This document shows positions 1 to 9,642 of a stretch of DNA of 64,000 nucleotides, piece after piece; position 1 is the first letter of the stretch; each line of letters starts with the position of its first letter. This stretch comes from Sulfidibacter corallicola. GTDB taxonomy: Bacteria; Acidobacteriota; Holophagae; Acanthopleuribacterales; Acanthopleuribacteraceae. Position numbers and translations under genes: made by a program. Under the pieces are notes generated by a model that saw nothing but the letters and a program-made list of their open reading frames with translations, searched no databases and was not told where the DNA came from. The stretch covers positions 1,984,001 through 2,048,000 of the forward strand of contig NZ_CP071793.1 in the NCBI RefSeq assembly GCF_017498545.1, given 5' to 3'.

Positions 1-1197
1 AATCTGAAGGGTGTCGAAGAAGACGCGGTTGCGCGGTTGGTATCCCAGTTTCTCCAGGCCGGCGGCGAGGATGACGGCGAAGCGGTGAACCCGGCGTGCG
101 ATGCGGTGCAGTTGTTCGGGTCCGTGATAGACGGCGTACATGCCGGCGATGACCGCGAGCAGAACCTGCGAGGTGCAGATGTTGCTGGTGGCCTTCTCGC
201 GACGAATGTGTTGTTCGCGAGTCTGGAGGGCCAGACGGTAAGCGGGTTTATCCCGTACATCCTTCGAAACACTGACGATACGGCCTGGCATGTTGCGCTT
301 GAAACTCTCGCGCGTGGCAAAGAATGCCGCGTGGGGTCCGCCGAATCCCATCGGTACGCCGAAGCGTTGCGCACTGCCGACCACCACATCGGCACCCATT
401 TCACCGGGCGGTTTCAGGAGGACCAGACTCAGGAGATCGGCCGCGACCGTCACCAGCATCTTCCGCTCCTGGGCATTGGCGATGATATCGGTCAAATCGC
501 GAACCTGGCCGCTGCTGCCGGGATACTGGAGCAGCAAGCCGAAATAGGCTTCGTCGGTGGAGAAGTCGGCGATGTTGCCGGTCACGATTTCGATGCCGAG
601 CGGTTGGGCACGCGTTTCCAGAATTTCCAGGGTTTGTGGATGAAGGTCGTCCATGACCCAGAACTTACGGTGGCTCTTGAGTTTCTTGCGGGTGAGCGAG
701 AAGCTCATGGTCATGGCTTCCGCGGCGGCGGTACCTTCGTCCAGCATGCTGGCGTTGGCGATTTCCATGCCGGTCAGGTCGGTCACCATGGTCTGAAAGT
801 TCAGCAACCCTTCCATGCGACCTTGGGAGATCTCGGACTGGTACGGCGTGTAGGCCGTGTACCAGGCCGGGTTTTCCAGGATGTTGCGCTGAATGACCGG
901 CGGGGTGATGGTCCCGTGATAACCCATGCCGATGTAGCTCTTGAATACCTTGTTCTTTCTGGCGACATGCTCACGCAGATAAGCCAACGCATCGGACTCG
1001 TTCTGGCAGCGGTCGAAATCGAGAGGTCGCTTGGAAAGGATCTTGTTGGGAACCGCTTTCTCTACCAACTCGTCCAGGGTCTGCATGTCGAGGAACGACA
1101 ACATGCTGTCGATCTCGCGATCATCGGGGCCGATGTGGCGGTCGATGAAATCTTCTTTCTGTTCCAATTGTCGCAACGTGGGATTACCAAGTGGCAT
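1..1197 (-). CDS. gcvP: Glycine dehydrogenase (decarboxylating), P-protein, N-terminal part
   Basis: P-protein of the glycine cleavage system, which decarboxylates glycine and passes the aminomethyl group to the lipoyl arm of H-protein. The 399 codons visible begin [12 protein letters not shown] and continue with the family N-terminal run DFIDRHIGP, then [14 protein letters not shown] and [15 protein letters not shown], all typical of the long fused form of about 950 residues. The PLP-binding lysine lies in the C-terminal half, outside the window. The ATG has GGAG about 8 bases upstream. The gene is cut by the window start, so nothing can be said about its 3' end or whether other gcv genes follow. 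No glycine-riboswitch motif is recognisable upstream. Confidence 0.93.
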   Translation of the reverse strand, partial: MPLGNPTLRQLEQKEDFIDRHIGPDDREIDSMLSFLDMQTLDELVEKAVPNKILSKRPLDFDRCQNESDALAYLREHVARKNKVFKSYIGMGYHGTITPPVIQRNILENPAWYTAYTPYQSEISQGRMEGLLNFQTMVTDLTGMEIANASMLDEGTAAAEAMTMSFSLTRKKLKSHRKFWVMDDLHPQTLEILETRAQPLGIEIVTGNIADFSTDEAYFGLLLQYPGSSGQVRDLTDIIANAQERKMLVTVAADLLSLVLLKPPGEMGADVVVGSAQRFGVPMGFGGPHAAFFATRESFKRNMPGRIVSVSKDVRDKPAYRLALQTREQHIRREKATSNICTSQVLLAVIAGMYAVYHGPEQLHRIARRVHRFAVILAAGLEKLGYQPRNRVFFDTLQI

Positions 1198-1733
1198 GGG
1201 CTACTCCGTTTTTCAAATCTTTGGGAAACCTGTACCACCGCGGGAAGCCTGGGGGCACGAACGTGGCGGACATGCGCCGTCGCAACCCCGTCCAGACGGG
1301 GGAAGCCATATGGAGAAAGATGCCGGCAATACGGAAGAAGGCACGCAAAACGAGAAAGGAATAAAAGGAAAGTCCGAAAGCATCCGCATGGAACATAGGC
1401 CTTTGGCGGTGGTGGTTCGCCCGGAAAGGGGCGGATAGCGGGGCCGGCAAGCGAGGCGGGCAGAGGGCCCGATCAAGCGATGGTGACGATGTTCGAAACA
1501 CCTCGAACCAGGCTCATTCTATTCGAAAAAGCGAAAGCATGCAGCTTTTATCATCGGGCAGGGAAGGGAAGGTGAAAGGAGCGGATGTGGTGGGGTCGGC
1601 AGTGGGATAGCGAATGATTTTAGCGTGTTTGTGTAATAAAATCTTATACAAATGAACTAAAGTTTCTCTGTTGCGTACCCTAGTCTTGATGCCGTTCTTT
1701 ACATCGGTTCGACCTTTTGCTCGGGAGTTGCCC
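1198..1733. other. Divergent intergenic region gcvP / M48 protease
   Basis: This 536-base gap separates two divergent genes and should hold both promoters. A small GC hairpin (CCCCGTC / GACGGGG) lies near 1287-1302. The stretch 1615-1670 is AT-rich, as expected for a promoter of the rightward gene, but no -35/-10 pair with good spacing could be picked with confidence. Short open frames here have no ribosome binding sites and are not called. Confidence 0.5.
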
Positions 1734-2702
1734 ATGTCGCTCGTTCGTCAAAATCGTTTCCGACACGTCCTCTTGACCGCGCTTTGGCTCCTCGCCATGT
1801 CCGCCCTTTTGGGTTTTCTCGGCTGGTTTCTCTTTGGTGGGACCGGCCTCCTGATGGCTTTGGCGATGGCTGGACTCCTTCTTTTCCTGAGCCCGCGTTT
1901 TCCGGTCTCCATGGCCATGCGGGTCGCCGGCGCCCGACCGCTCCATCCGTCCGAGGCCCCGTTCCTTTTCGATACGGTCCACGAGCTGGCCCGCAGTGCC
2001 GGATTGTCCCGGACACCCGCCCTCTTCTATTTACCCCGCGCCGAACTCAACGCGTTTGCCACTGGCCGTGAGGCCGACGCCGGTTTGGCCGTGACCGACG
2101 GGTTGTTGCGCTACCTGGATCGCCGCGAGCTGCGGGCGGTCCTGGCTCACGAGATGAGTCATCTGGCCAATCGCGATTTGGCCCTGATGAACTTGGCCGC
2201 GATTCTCCAACGAGTGACCTCGTCCATGGCGTTGTTCGGACAGGTACTTTTGCTGATTTCGCTTCCCCTGATGCTGTTCGGGAACTTCAGCTTTCCCTGG
2301 ACCCTGATCCTGGTGCTGTGGGCCGCCCCGCTGCTCAGCGACCTCATGGCGCTGGCCCTTTCCCGTACGCGCGAATTCGACGCCGACCTCGGCGCCGTGA
2401 CGCTGACCGGAGACGCACGTGGTCTCGCTTCCGCGCTAAGAAAGTTGGAACATCGACGCCGCGGTATCTGGAGCCTGCTCTTCCAACCCTACCGCCGTGG
2501 AGGAAGCTCGTCCTGGCTTAATACCCACCCTCACACGGACGAGCGGGTCCGGCGGTTGCTGGCCTATGAGGCCTCCACTTTACGTGATCGAGACGAGGAA
2601 TCGGTTCGGAGGCCGAGCCCCCGAAGAAAACCGCTTCGGCCCGAGGATGTGTTTCTGCGACGCGGTTCCGCTACCGATCGACTCGGTTTCAGTCGGTTTT
2701 GA
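1734..2702 (+). CDS. M48 family (HtpX-like) membrane zinc metalloprotease
   Basis: A 322-residue inner-membrane protease that probably degrades misfolded membrane proteins. Two hydrophobic segments (about residues 15-55) precede the catalytic domain, which has the zinc motif HEMSH at residues 139-143 and the downstream glutamate in EFDAD (about 214-218); another hydrophobic segment lies between them. This order matches HtpX/M48B. The ATG at 1734 was chosen over upstream codons because GGGAG sits 7 bases before it and the protein then starts MSLVRQNRF. The C-terminal 40 residues are basic and low in conservation. It is monocistronic, ending at a strong terminator. The name htpX is withheld because several M48 subfamilies share this layout. 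Confidence 0.85.
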   Translation: MSLVRQNRFRHVLLTALWLLAMSALLGFLGWFLFGGTGLLMALAMAGLLLFLSPRFPVSMAMRVAGARPLHPSEAPFLFDTVHELARSAGLSRTPALFYLPRAELNAFATGREADAGLAVTDGLLRYLDRRELRAVLAHEMSHLANRDLALMNLAAILQRVTSSMALFGQVLLLISLPLMLFGNFSFPWTLILVLWAAPLLSDLMALALSRTREFDADLGAVTLTGDARGLASALRKLEHRRRGIWSLLFQPYRRGGSSSWLNTHPHTDERVRRLLAYEASTLRDRDEESVRRPSPRRKPLRPEDVFLRRGSATDRLGFSRF

Positions 2703-2779
2703 TGCACTACCAGCCAGGAACCTAAAAGCACCCGAGTTCTCGGGGAAACAAAGATTCCAACCAAGTCCGCCGTATTCGA

Positions 2780-2809
2780 AAAAGCCCCGGTTTCGACCGG
2801 GGCTTTTTT
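2780..2809. terminator. Bidirectional rho-independent terminator
   Basis: A perfect stem AAAAAGCCCCGG / CCGGGGCTTTTTT with a short loop sits between the convergent M48 protease and RND pump genes. Runs of A and T on the two sides let it work in both directions. Confidence 0.9.
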
Positions 2810-2812
2810 GCG

Positions 2813-5800
2813 TCAGGCTTCCGCCTCGTGTGGTCCGGTGAAGAGATCGTGGTCGCCGACCGGGTCGACCTCGGAATCGATGCCCAACAGTGCATGGAAA
2901 TCTTCCACGATCAGGTAGAGCGACGGCACCAGGATCAGGATCAGCACGGTGCCGAACAGAATTCCGAACCCCAGGGAAATTGCCATGGGGATCAGGAACC
3001 GGGCTTGAACCGAAGTCTCCATGATCATGGGAGCCAAACCGAAAAAGGTCGTCAGCGACGTCAGCAGGATCGGGCGGAACCGTCGCATCCCAGCGGCCAC
3101 GATGGCGTCGAAGGCCGACTTGTGGTGGGCGCGGTACTCGTTGGCCGCGTGGATCAGGACCAACGAATCGTTGACGATGACGCCGGAGAGCGCCACGATG
3201 CCCATCATGCTGATCATGCTCAGGTCGTAACCCATGATGAAGTGACCGAGAATGGCCCCGACGATCCCGAAGGGGATGGCCGACATGACGATGAACGGTT
3301 GGGTATAACTGCCGAAGGGGATGGCCAACATGGCGTAGATGACCAGCATCGCCATGCCGAAACCCATCGCCAGGCTCGACAGGGTTTCGGCCTGTTCGCG
3401 TTGTTCGCCTTCGAACGAATAGGTCAGGCCGGGGTAGTCCTTTACCAATACCGGCAGGATCGACTGGCGTATGTCCGCCGTGATATCGGTGGCGTTGCCC
3501 TGACCGATGGCGACGTCGGCCGTGACGTTGACGACCCGGCGACCGTTGCGGCGATTGATTTCGGTATAGGAGCGACCGGACTCCAGATCCGCGGCTTCGT
3601 TGAGCGGAATCTCACCGCCACCGGGTACGCGGATCAACAAGTCGCGAATGTCGGTGACCGATTGGCGTTCCTCCTCGGGTAGCCGCACCATGACCCAGAC
3701 TTCCTCGCGACCGCGCTGCTGGCGAACGGCGCGATCGCCGTAGAAGGCGGCCCGCAACTGGTTGGCCAGTTCGCGGGCGGTCAGGCCCAGCGTGCTGGCC
3801 TCGGGTTTGATGGTGAAGTCGTATTGTGGTTTGCCCTCACTGAATCCGTCGTCGATGTCCTTGATGCCATTGTAGTCCTGAAGCTTGCGGGCCAACTCCG
3901 AAGCGGCGGCCTCCAGGACGCCCAGGTCGTTGTGACTCAGCTCCACGTCGATGGCCGAGCCCGCGCTGGGGCCGGTGCTGTACTGAAACAACAAGGACTC
4001 CAGGCCCGCCATTTGACCGAGCTGTTCGCGCCATTCGCTCACGAATTGGGCCGAACTGAGGTCGCGCTCGGAAGAGGGCACCAGGTACATGTACACGGTG
4101 GTCAAATGACCGCCGGAGGGCAGCCCGCCGCGGTCGGAGAACCCGTTGCCGACCGTGGTGAACATGCCGCGACTGATGGTGTCGCCGCCGTGTTTGGCGA
4201 GCGTGGCCTCGGCCGCTTCCTCGATCTGTCGCGAGATCAGTTTGGTCTGTTCGACCGGAGATCCGAAGGGGAGTTTGGCCTGGGCGATGATGACGTCGGT
4301 ATCCACCTTGGGCAGGAAGGTGAAGTGGATGCGTCCTCCCGCGACCATGCCGATGGTCAACAGCAGCACGGTGATCCCCATGGCGACGGTGACGTAGCGA
4401 TGGGCGATGGCGATGCGGATGACCGGGCGATAGAAGTCGTGGATGACCTTGTCCAGCCAGTGTCCGAACCGTTGCTGGCCGCGACGGAGTTTGGCGATGT
4501 AGCCGGTGCCCTCACCGAACTTTCGCTGGTGGGCGAGGTGACTGGGCAGCACCAGCAACGATTCCACCAGCGACACCACGAACACGGAAATCGTGATGAT
4601 GGGAATGACGCGGAAGAACTTGCCGGAGATGCCGGGCACGAAGAACATGGGTGAGAAGGCGGCGATATTGGTCAGAATCGAGAAGGTCACGGGTACCGCC
4701 ACCTGGCGGGTGGCCTGGATGGCCGCTTCGAGGTAGCTGTACCCACGTTCTCGAAATTCGTAGATGTTTTCGCCGACGACGACCGCATCGTCCACGATGA
4801 TGCCGAGCGTGATGATGAACGCGAACAGCGAGATCATGTTGATGGAGACGTCGAACGAGGGAAAGATCAGAAACGCGCCCAGGATGGAGATGGGGATGCC
4901 CATCGTGACCCAGAAGGCCAACCGGATTTCGAGAAAGGCACCCAGGATCAGCAACACCAGGAACAGGCCCATGCCCGCATTCTTGACCAGAAGGTTGATG
5001 CGGTCGGCGTACATTTCGGACACGTCGTTCCAGGTGGCCACGCCCACGCCGGGCGGGAGCTTGGCCTCCAGGTCCTTGGCGAAGGCCTTGACCGTTTCGG
5101 CGATTTCGATCGGCTTCTGGTCGCCGGTGCGGAATACCGAAATTTGCACCGCCGGCTGGCCGTTGAACCAGGCCTCCTGATCGGTGTCGCGGAAGCCGTC
5201 GTGGATCTCGGCGATCTCGTGCAGGCGAACCACGGTGCCGTCGGGATTGGTGATCACGGGAATGTCGGCGAATTCCTGTCCGTAGTCGCGGCGCTCGGCG
5301 GTACGGACCAGGATTTCACCGGCGCGGGTCTTGACCCCGCCGGCGGGGAGCTCCAGGGCGCCGTTGCGAACCTTGGCGGAGATGTCGGACAAGGTGAGAT
5401 CGTGGGCGCGGAGGTTTCGCTGCGGCACTTCGACCGCGATTTCCAGCGGACGCACCCCACGCAGGTCGACGTTGGTGATGTTGTCTTCCTTGAGCAGGTC
5501 CTCGCGAATGGCGTTGGCCAGGTCGCGAAGGATGTACTCCTCGAAGTCACCGAAAATCACCAGGGAAATCACTTCGCGGCGGTTGGTGATCAACTGGACC
5601 ACGGGCCGCTCGGCGTCCTGCGGAAAGGAGGTGATTCGGTCGACCGCATTCTTGATGTCCTGCAGGGCCTTGTTCGGGTTGACCGACGTCATCAGTTCGA
5701 CCACCACGCTGCCGGAGCCCTCCTGGGCCGTGGCGGTTACCTTTTTGATGCCGTCCAACCCGCGTACCGATTCTTCGAGCGCCAAGACGATGCCCTGCTC

Positions 5801-6001
5801 CACTTCGGCCGGACTGGCGCCGGGGTAGGGCACCGAGATCACCACCATGTCCAGCTCGAATTCGGGGAAGACCTCCTGCTTGGTGTTCATCATGGCGATG
5901 GCGATGCCGCCGACGATGAAGACCACCATCAGCAGGTTGGCCGCCACCGGGTGGGACGCCATCCAGGCGATCACACCCTTGATGTTGACTTTGCTAGTCA
6001 T
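2813..6001 (-). CDS. RND efflux transporter, inner-membrane pump (AcrB/HAE family)
   Basis: A 1062-residue proton-driven pump forming the inner-membrane part of a tripartite efflux system. It shows the RND two-fold plan: TM1 near residues 15-35, a large periplasmic loop, a TM2-6 block, a second loop and TM8-12. Hallmarks include the N-terminal PEFELDMVVISVPYPGASP-like region and the TM4 acidic pair in GIIVDDAVVVGENIYE, the proton relay. The acidic pair and the absence of heavy-metal signatures suggest an organic substrate rather than metal export, but the substrate cannot be read from sequence. It is the last gene of the OMF-adaptor-pump operon and its start overlaps the adaptor gene by 8 bases. 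Confidence 0.93.
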   Translation of the reverse strand: MTSKVNIKGVIAWMASHPVAANLLMVVFIVGGIAIAMMNTKQEVFPEFELDMVVISVPYPGASPAEVEQGIVLALEESVRGLDGIKKVTATAQEGSGSVVVELMTSVNPNKALQDIKNAVDRITSFPQDAERPVVQLITNRREVISLVIFGDFEEYILRDLANAIREDLLKEDNITNVDLRGVRPLEIAVEVPQRNLRAHDLTLSDISAKVRNGALELPAGGVKTRAGEILVRTAERRDYGQEFADIPVITNPDGTVVRLHEIAEIHDGFRDTDQEAWFNGQPAVQISVFRTGDQKPIEIAETVKAFAKDLEAKLPPGVGVATWNDVSEMYADRINLLVKNAGMGLFLVLLILGAFLEIRLAFWVTMGIPISILGAFLIFPSFDVSINMISLFAFIITLGIIVDDAVVVGENIYEFRERGYSYLEAAIQATRQVAVPVTFSILTNIAAFSPMFFVPGISGKFFRVIPIITISVFVVSLVESLLVLPSHLAHQRKFGEGTGYIAKLRRGQQRFGHWLDKVIHDFYRPVIRIAIAHRYVTVAMGITVLLLTIGMVAGGRIHFTFLPKVDTDVIIAQAKLPFGSPVEQTKLISRQIEEAAEATLAKHGGDTISRGMFTTVGNGFSDRGGLPSGGHLTTVYMYLVPSSERDLSSAQFVSEWREQLGQMAGLESLLFQYSTGPSAGSAIDVELSHNDLGVLEAAASELARKLQDYNGIKDIDDGFSEGKPQYDFTIKPEASTLGLTARELANQLRAAFYGDRAVRQQRGREEVWVMVRLPEEERQSVTDIRDLLIRVPGGGEIPLNEAADLESGRSYTEINRRNGRRVVNVTADVAIGQGNATDITADIRQSILPVLVKDYPGLTYSFEGEQREQAETLSSLAMGFGMAMLVIYAMLAIPFGSYTQPFIVMSAIPFGIVGAILGHFIMGYDLSMISMMGIVALSGVIVNDSLVLIHAANEYRAHHKSAFDAIVAAGMRRFRPILLTSLTTFFGLAPMIMETSVQARFLIPMAISLGFGILFGTVLILILVPSLYLIVEDFHALLGIDSEVDPVGDHDLFTGPHEAEA

Positions 6002-7223
6002 TACCGCCTCCGGAAACGCTGGATCCGGTCGTCGCCTGAAGGGCCGAATCGTTTTTGGTATTGTCGCGTTCGCTTTGGATGGCTCGCAGTTTCATGCCCG
6101 GAACGGGGGTGGGGATGCGGCTGACGATGACGCGTTCCTGTGAGTCGATACCTTGGCCGATCAGCACTTTTTCTCCCTGGCGCCAGAGTACCTGGACGTT
6201 GCGGATCTCCAGTACGTCGTCGGCGTTCATGATCCAGACCCGATCGCCTTCGCGCAGGGCCGCCGGAGGGATGGCGATGACGTCGTGCATGAGCCTTCCA
6301 TGGATGGCCACGTGGACGTAGGTACTGAGCAGCAGAGGCATCTGGCCGCCGCCTCGAAGGCCCAGCGGATCGGACACGGAAATCAGGACGCGAGCCATGC
6401 GGCCCCGCTCTTCGAGGTCGTTGAGCAGGCGAATGACACGGCCTTCCCGTTCCATATCGCCCGTGGCCGTTCGAGTGACGACTCGGGCTTGGGCCCCGCC
6501 GTCGCCCTGCATGTCGGGGCGTTGGAAGAACGCCAGTTGATCCAAGGGCACCGAGGCTTGGACCCAGTATTCGTCCGTGCCCGTCAGGGTGGCGACCATG
6601 CTGTTGGGGCCCACGACTTGGCCGGTCTCCACGCTTTTTCGCTTGATTTGGGCGTTGAACGGCACTTCGAGATGGGTGCGGGCGAGATTCAGCTTGGCCT
6701 GTTCCAGCGCACTCTCGGCGGCTTCCAAATTGGCGCGGGCCTGGGCCAGGTGCGGTTCGCGCAATGCCAGTTCGCGACCTTCCGCTGTCGTTTCGATTTC
6801 ATCGCCGAGCAGGTCCCATTCCTGTTGGGCGATGGCGCGGCGACCCATTTCGTCCTTGAGTGCGAATTCGGCACGCGCCACCTCCGCCTTTCGTTGTTCC
6901 ACCGCGAATTCGAAATCTCGGGGATCGATATGGAGCAGGGTCTCACCCCGTTCCAGGAAGCCGCCCGGTATCAGGGCGGGGTGGATCTCCAATACGCGGC
7001 CGCTGACCTGGGGGCTGATGTTGACCTCGCGCGCGGCCATGACCGTACCGCCCGCTTCGATGGTAATCACCTCGTCGCTGAGGGCGACCTGGGTGACTTC
7101 CACGGGGACGATCGGCTGCTGGACTTCGCTCTGTTTGGGCTTCGGCTTGGTTTTGATGAATCCGACGGCGCCCCCGAGACCCACAAGTATGATGATAAAC
7201 GCGAAAAAAATACTCTTCTTCAT
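5994..7223 (-). CDS. RND efflux adaptor (membrane fusion protein, HlyD/AcrA family)
   Basis: A 409-residue periplasmic adaptor that joins the pump to the outer-membrane channel. An N-terminal signal/anchor helix (KKSIFFAFIIILVGLGGAVGF) is followed by the split barrel-sandwich hybrid half-motif PQVSGRVLEIHPALIPGGFL, a helical hairpin (about residues 110-190), the second half-motif (NAQIKRKSVETGQVVGPN) and beta-barrel and membrane-proximal domains. There is no lipobox, so it is probably anchored by the uncleaved helix. Its start codon overlaps the outer-membrane-factor stop by one base (TAATG) and its end overlaps the pump start, indicating translational coupling and equal expression of the three parts. 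Confidence 0.9.
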   Translation of the reverse strand: MKKSIFFAFIIILVGLGGAVGFIKTKPKPKQSEVQQPIVPVEVTQVALSDEVITIEAGGTVMAAREVNISPQVSGRVLEIHPALIPGGFLERGETLLHIDPRDFEFAVEQRKAEVARAEFALKDEMGRRAIAQQEWDLLGDEIETTAEGRELALREPHLAQARANLEAAESALEQAKLNLARTHLEVPFNAQIKRKSVETGQVVGPNSMVATLTGTDEYWVQASVPLDQLAFFQRPDMQGDGGAQARVVTRTATGDMEREGRVIRLLNDLEERGRMARVLISVSDPLGLRGGGQMPLLLSTYVHVAIHGRLMHDVIAIPPAALREGDRVWIMNADDVLEIRNVQVLWRQGEKVLIGQGIDSQERVIVSRIPTPVPGMKLRAIQSERDNTKNDSALQATTGSSVSGGGND

Positions 7224-8656
7224 TATTCAGCTCCTGCAATGGCCGTCCTGGGCTCGCTTGGGGTTAGGTCGGTCGACCACTTGCCGCCGATCGCCTTGTA
7301 GAGATCGATGCGAAAGTCCAATAGAGCGCGCCGTGCATTGATGTGGGTTCGTTGAATGCGCTGGAGCGATGACAGTTCGGTGAGCACGGTGAGGTAGTCG
7401 CCGACCCCGCGCAGGTAGCGGGAGCGTGCGGCGTCCAGGGCCCGCTCCGACCATTTCCGTTGCTCGTCGAGTCGGTCGAGGAATTCGCGCTGCTTGTTCT
7501 CGCGAATGCTTGCATCCTCCACTTCGCGAACCGCTTCCAAGATCGCCTTTTCGTAATCGTTCAAGGCCGTTTCCAGAACCGCGCGACGACGATCCACTTC
7601 CGCTTTGCGGTTGCCCGCGTCGAAGATCGGGCCGGTCAGATTGCTGGTCAGACCCCACACGAAATTGCTGAAGAGATCGTCGATGTCGGATGCTTGGAAG
7701 CCACCGTCGAGGGTCAAGCGGAGGGACGGATAGCGGTTGGCGATCGCCACGCCGACGCGATGGTCGGCCGCGTTGATGCGGGCCCTGGCCGCACGTATGT
7801 CGGGACGCTGCTCGAGCAGTGCGAGAGGAATGCCCAATTCCGGATAGTCCGGAAGCTGGGGAAGGTCGGCCCGTTCGCCCGCCGAGGCTTCGCGGGGGGC
7901 CTTGCCCAACAGAACGGCGAGCTGGTGTTCCAGCACGTGGAGTTGGGCTTCGGCGGTGGGGATCTGGGCCTCGATCGAAGACAGGTTCTGACGTTGTTGA
8001 AAGACGGCGACCGCACTCGATTGAGCCTGGCCAAAACGAGTTTCCACCACCTTCAGGAAGTCGCGGCTGACTTCGAGCTGTTCTTCGAGGAGTGCCAGCG
8101 TCTCGCGCTGCTCGATGATGGCGAACCAGGTTTTGGCCAGGCTCGCCGTCAGGGTTTGGGCCAACGCTTCCGCGTCGTCGCGGCTGGCGAGCACATCCAG
8201 GGCAGCCGCACGCCGGGTCGAGGACAACTTGTTCCAGATATCGACCTCGTAGTTCGCCGCCGCTTTCAGGCTGAAATTGTTGGCTGTCTGCTCCAAGCCG
8301 TTGAATATCTGCTTGTTCCGAGATGAAATGCCCGTACCCGTCACCTCGGGTAGGCGCGAGGCGTTCGCTTGGACGGCCAAGGCTTCGGTCTGGCGCAGAC
8401 GTGCCCATGCACTGCGTAAATCCAGATTTTGCTGAAGGAGCTGATCCATCAGTTGGTTCAACTGGGGCTCCTCGAAGGATAGCCACCATTGGTCGGGCGG
8501 CGTGACGGTTCCCTTGTCGCTGTAGGACTCCGGTAGGGTGGTCGGCGGTCCCAAGTCTTCGTTCACCCGGTGTACGGCGCATCCGCCGGTGATAAAAAGT
8601 AAAAATAAGAAAAAAGACGAGAGGAGGCCCGGAGGCTTCCATCCTGCTACCTTCAT
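7223..8656 (-). CDS. Outer membrane efflux lipoprotein (TolC/NodT family)
   Basis: A 477-residue outer-membrane channel lipoprotein. The start at 8656 is chosen because GAGAGG lies just upstream and gives a clean lipoprotein signal peptide MKVAGWKPPG...LFITGGC with the lipidated Cys at residue 26; a longer frame to 8779 would bury it. The mature part contains two outer-membrane-efflux repeats with long alpha-helical segments, including LLEQRPDIRAARARINAAD and FDAGNRKAEVDRRRAVLETAL, the NodT-type signatures. It is the first gene of the pump operon, giving the order channel-adaptor-pump. The region upstream carries a terminator for the preceding minus-strand remnant, so the operon has its own promoter somewhere in 8657-8855. 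Confidence 0.9.
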   Translation of the reverse strand: MKVAGWKPPGLLSSFFLFLLFITGGCAVHRVNEDLGPPTTLPESYSDKGTVTPPDQWWLSFEEPQLNQLMDQLLQQNLDLRSAWARLRQTEALAVQANASRLPEVTGTGISSRNKQIFNGLEQTANNFSLKAAANYEVDIWNKLSSTRRAAALDVLASRDDAEALAQTLTASLAKTWFAIIEQRETLALLEEQLEVSRDFLKVVETRFGQAQSSAVAVFQQRQNLSSIEAQIPTAEAQLHVLEHQLAVLLGKAPREASAGERADLPQLPDYPELGIPLALLEQRPDIRAARARINAADHRVGVAIANRYPSLRLTLDGGFQASDIDDLFSNFVWGLTSNLTGPIFDAGNRKAEVDRRRAVLETALNDYEKAILEAVREVEDASIRENKQREFLDRLDEQRKWSERALDAARSRYLRGVGDYLTVLTELSSLQRIQRTHINARRALLDFRIDLYKAIGGKWSTDLTPSEPRTAIAGAE

Positions 8657-8855
8657 GTTTCCTCTCAAACCCAAGACTTTGATCGACTCGACTGACCGAA
8701 AGGAGGATCCGTGGCCTCCTGCAATCGAAAATAAATAATGTAGGGAGCGATCGAGACGGCTCCACGATTTCCACTTCACTTCTGTGCCTTACGAAATAGT
8801 CTCGGTAAAAGACCGAAAAGATCCAAATTCGCGGCCATTCGCGATAGGCGGACAT

Positions 8856-8883
8856 AAAAAACGCCTTGGCCGGAACCAAGGCG
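8856..8883 (-). terminator. Rho-independent terminator upstream of efflux operon
   Basis: The perfect 8-bp stem CGCCTTGG / CCAAGGCG with a six-base loop is followed on the minus strand by six T. It would end transcription from the lipin-like remnant and insulate the efflux operon. Confidence 0.85.
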
Positions 8884-9018
8884 CTAGCAATCATAAGCCC
8901 TTCGCCTATTTAGGGAAACCATCGTGAAGCGGGAAGGGACGGGGTTCGGAGGTTGGTGCTTTGGGCCCGTGCACCACAAAGCGAATTTTGTCGAGAGAAC
9001 GCGCAAGAAATGTGGTAC

Positions 9019-9440
9019 TCAGCGACAACCGGAACCCGGCCTGTCCTCGACAACGGCGTCGATGTGGTCGAAGTAGTGCTCCTGCTCGATGGGGGCTGTG
9101 CCGCTTTCTCCCGTCAGGTCGCCGATGGTGAAGGTTTGATTTTTGGGTATGCCCACCCGCTCGTAGGCCTCGATATCGGTGTCCGCGTTGCCGTAGGCCC
9201 GGAATATTTCCAGACCCGCGTCTTGGCGTTCCGCCAGAACGGCTGCCTTGTAGTCCGCCGTGCGAAGCAGGTTTTCCTCGTGGCTCAAAGCGGCGCGCAG
9301 GGTGAAGTCGGGCAGATCCATGTTATCGCGCAGCCATTGACGGCTCCCTTTTGCAGACCAGTAAGGACGTGCAGTCAGGAAGATCGGGTGGTATCCCAGC
9401 GCCAGGTACGTTTCGACCAGTTCACCCGCGCCGCCGCGGG
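9019..9440 (-). pseudogene. 5'-truncated lipin/LNS2-type HAD phosphatase remnant
   Basis: About 140 codons encode the C-terminal half of a lipin/Ned1/Smp2 (LNS2) HAD-fold domain: YLALGYHPIFLTARPYWS (motif II region), the lysine segment around YKAAVLAE, and FRAYGNADTDIEAYERVG (the motif III/IV DxxxD region), then FTIGDLTGESG. The family acts on phosphatidic acid. The catalytic N-terminal DxDGT motif is absent: the reading frame upstream runs straight into a terminator hairpin at 9441-9487 and the only in-frame start before it is a TTG at 9498 lying inside or beyond that hairpin. The frame after the break is otherwise clean and ends normally. I read this as a gene beheaded by deletion or rearrangement; expression of a shortened product is unlikely but not excluded. 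Confidence 0.65.
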
Positions 9441-9487
9441 CCAAAAAAGAAAATGCAGGCCGCCAGGGAAAGGGAGGCGGCCTGCAT
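9441..9487 (-). terminator. Strong rho-independent terminator
   Basis: A perfect 12-bp stem ATGCAGGCCGCC / GGCGGCCTGCAT with an 11-base loop is followed on the minus strand by a T-rich run. It lies downstream of the two small paralogous genes and immediately before the truncated lipin-like frame. Confidence 0.9.
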
Positions 9488-9642
9488 TCACTTGCCAAAA
9501 CACGATCCCGGAGCGAAGGGGAAATCCATAGGAAGCTCCGTCGCGACGACTTCGGGCTCGAAAGTCGTCCCGCGCTGGGGATCGCGTGGTCTCTACCGAG
9601 GGGCTTGCATGACTGAAAGGTGCGGAAAGGGGATCGAAGGTG

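Noticed and set aside
1198..1560. Possible glycine riboswitch upstream of gcvP
   Set aside because: The conserved glycine-aptamer core motifs and tandem layout are absent; only a small GC hairpin is present.
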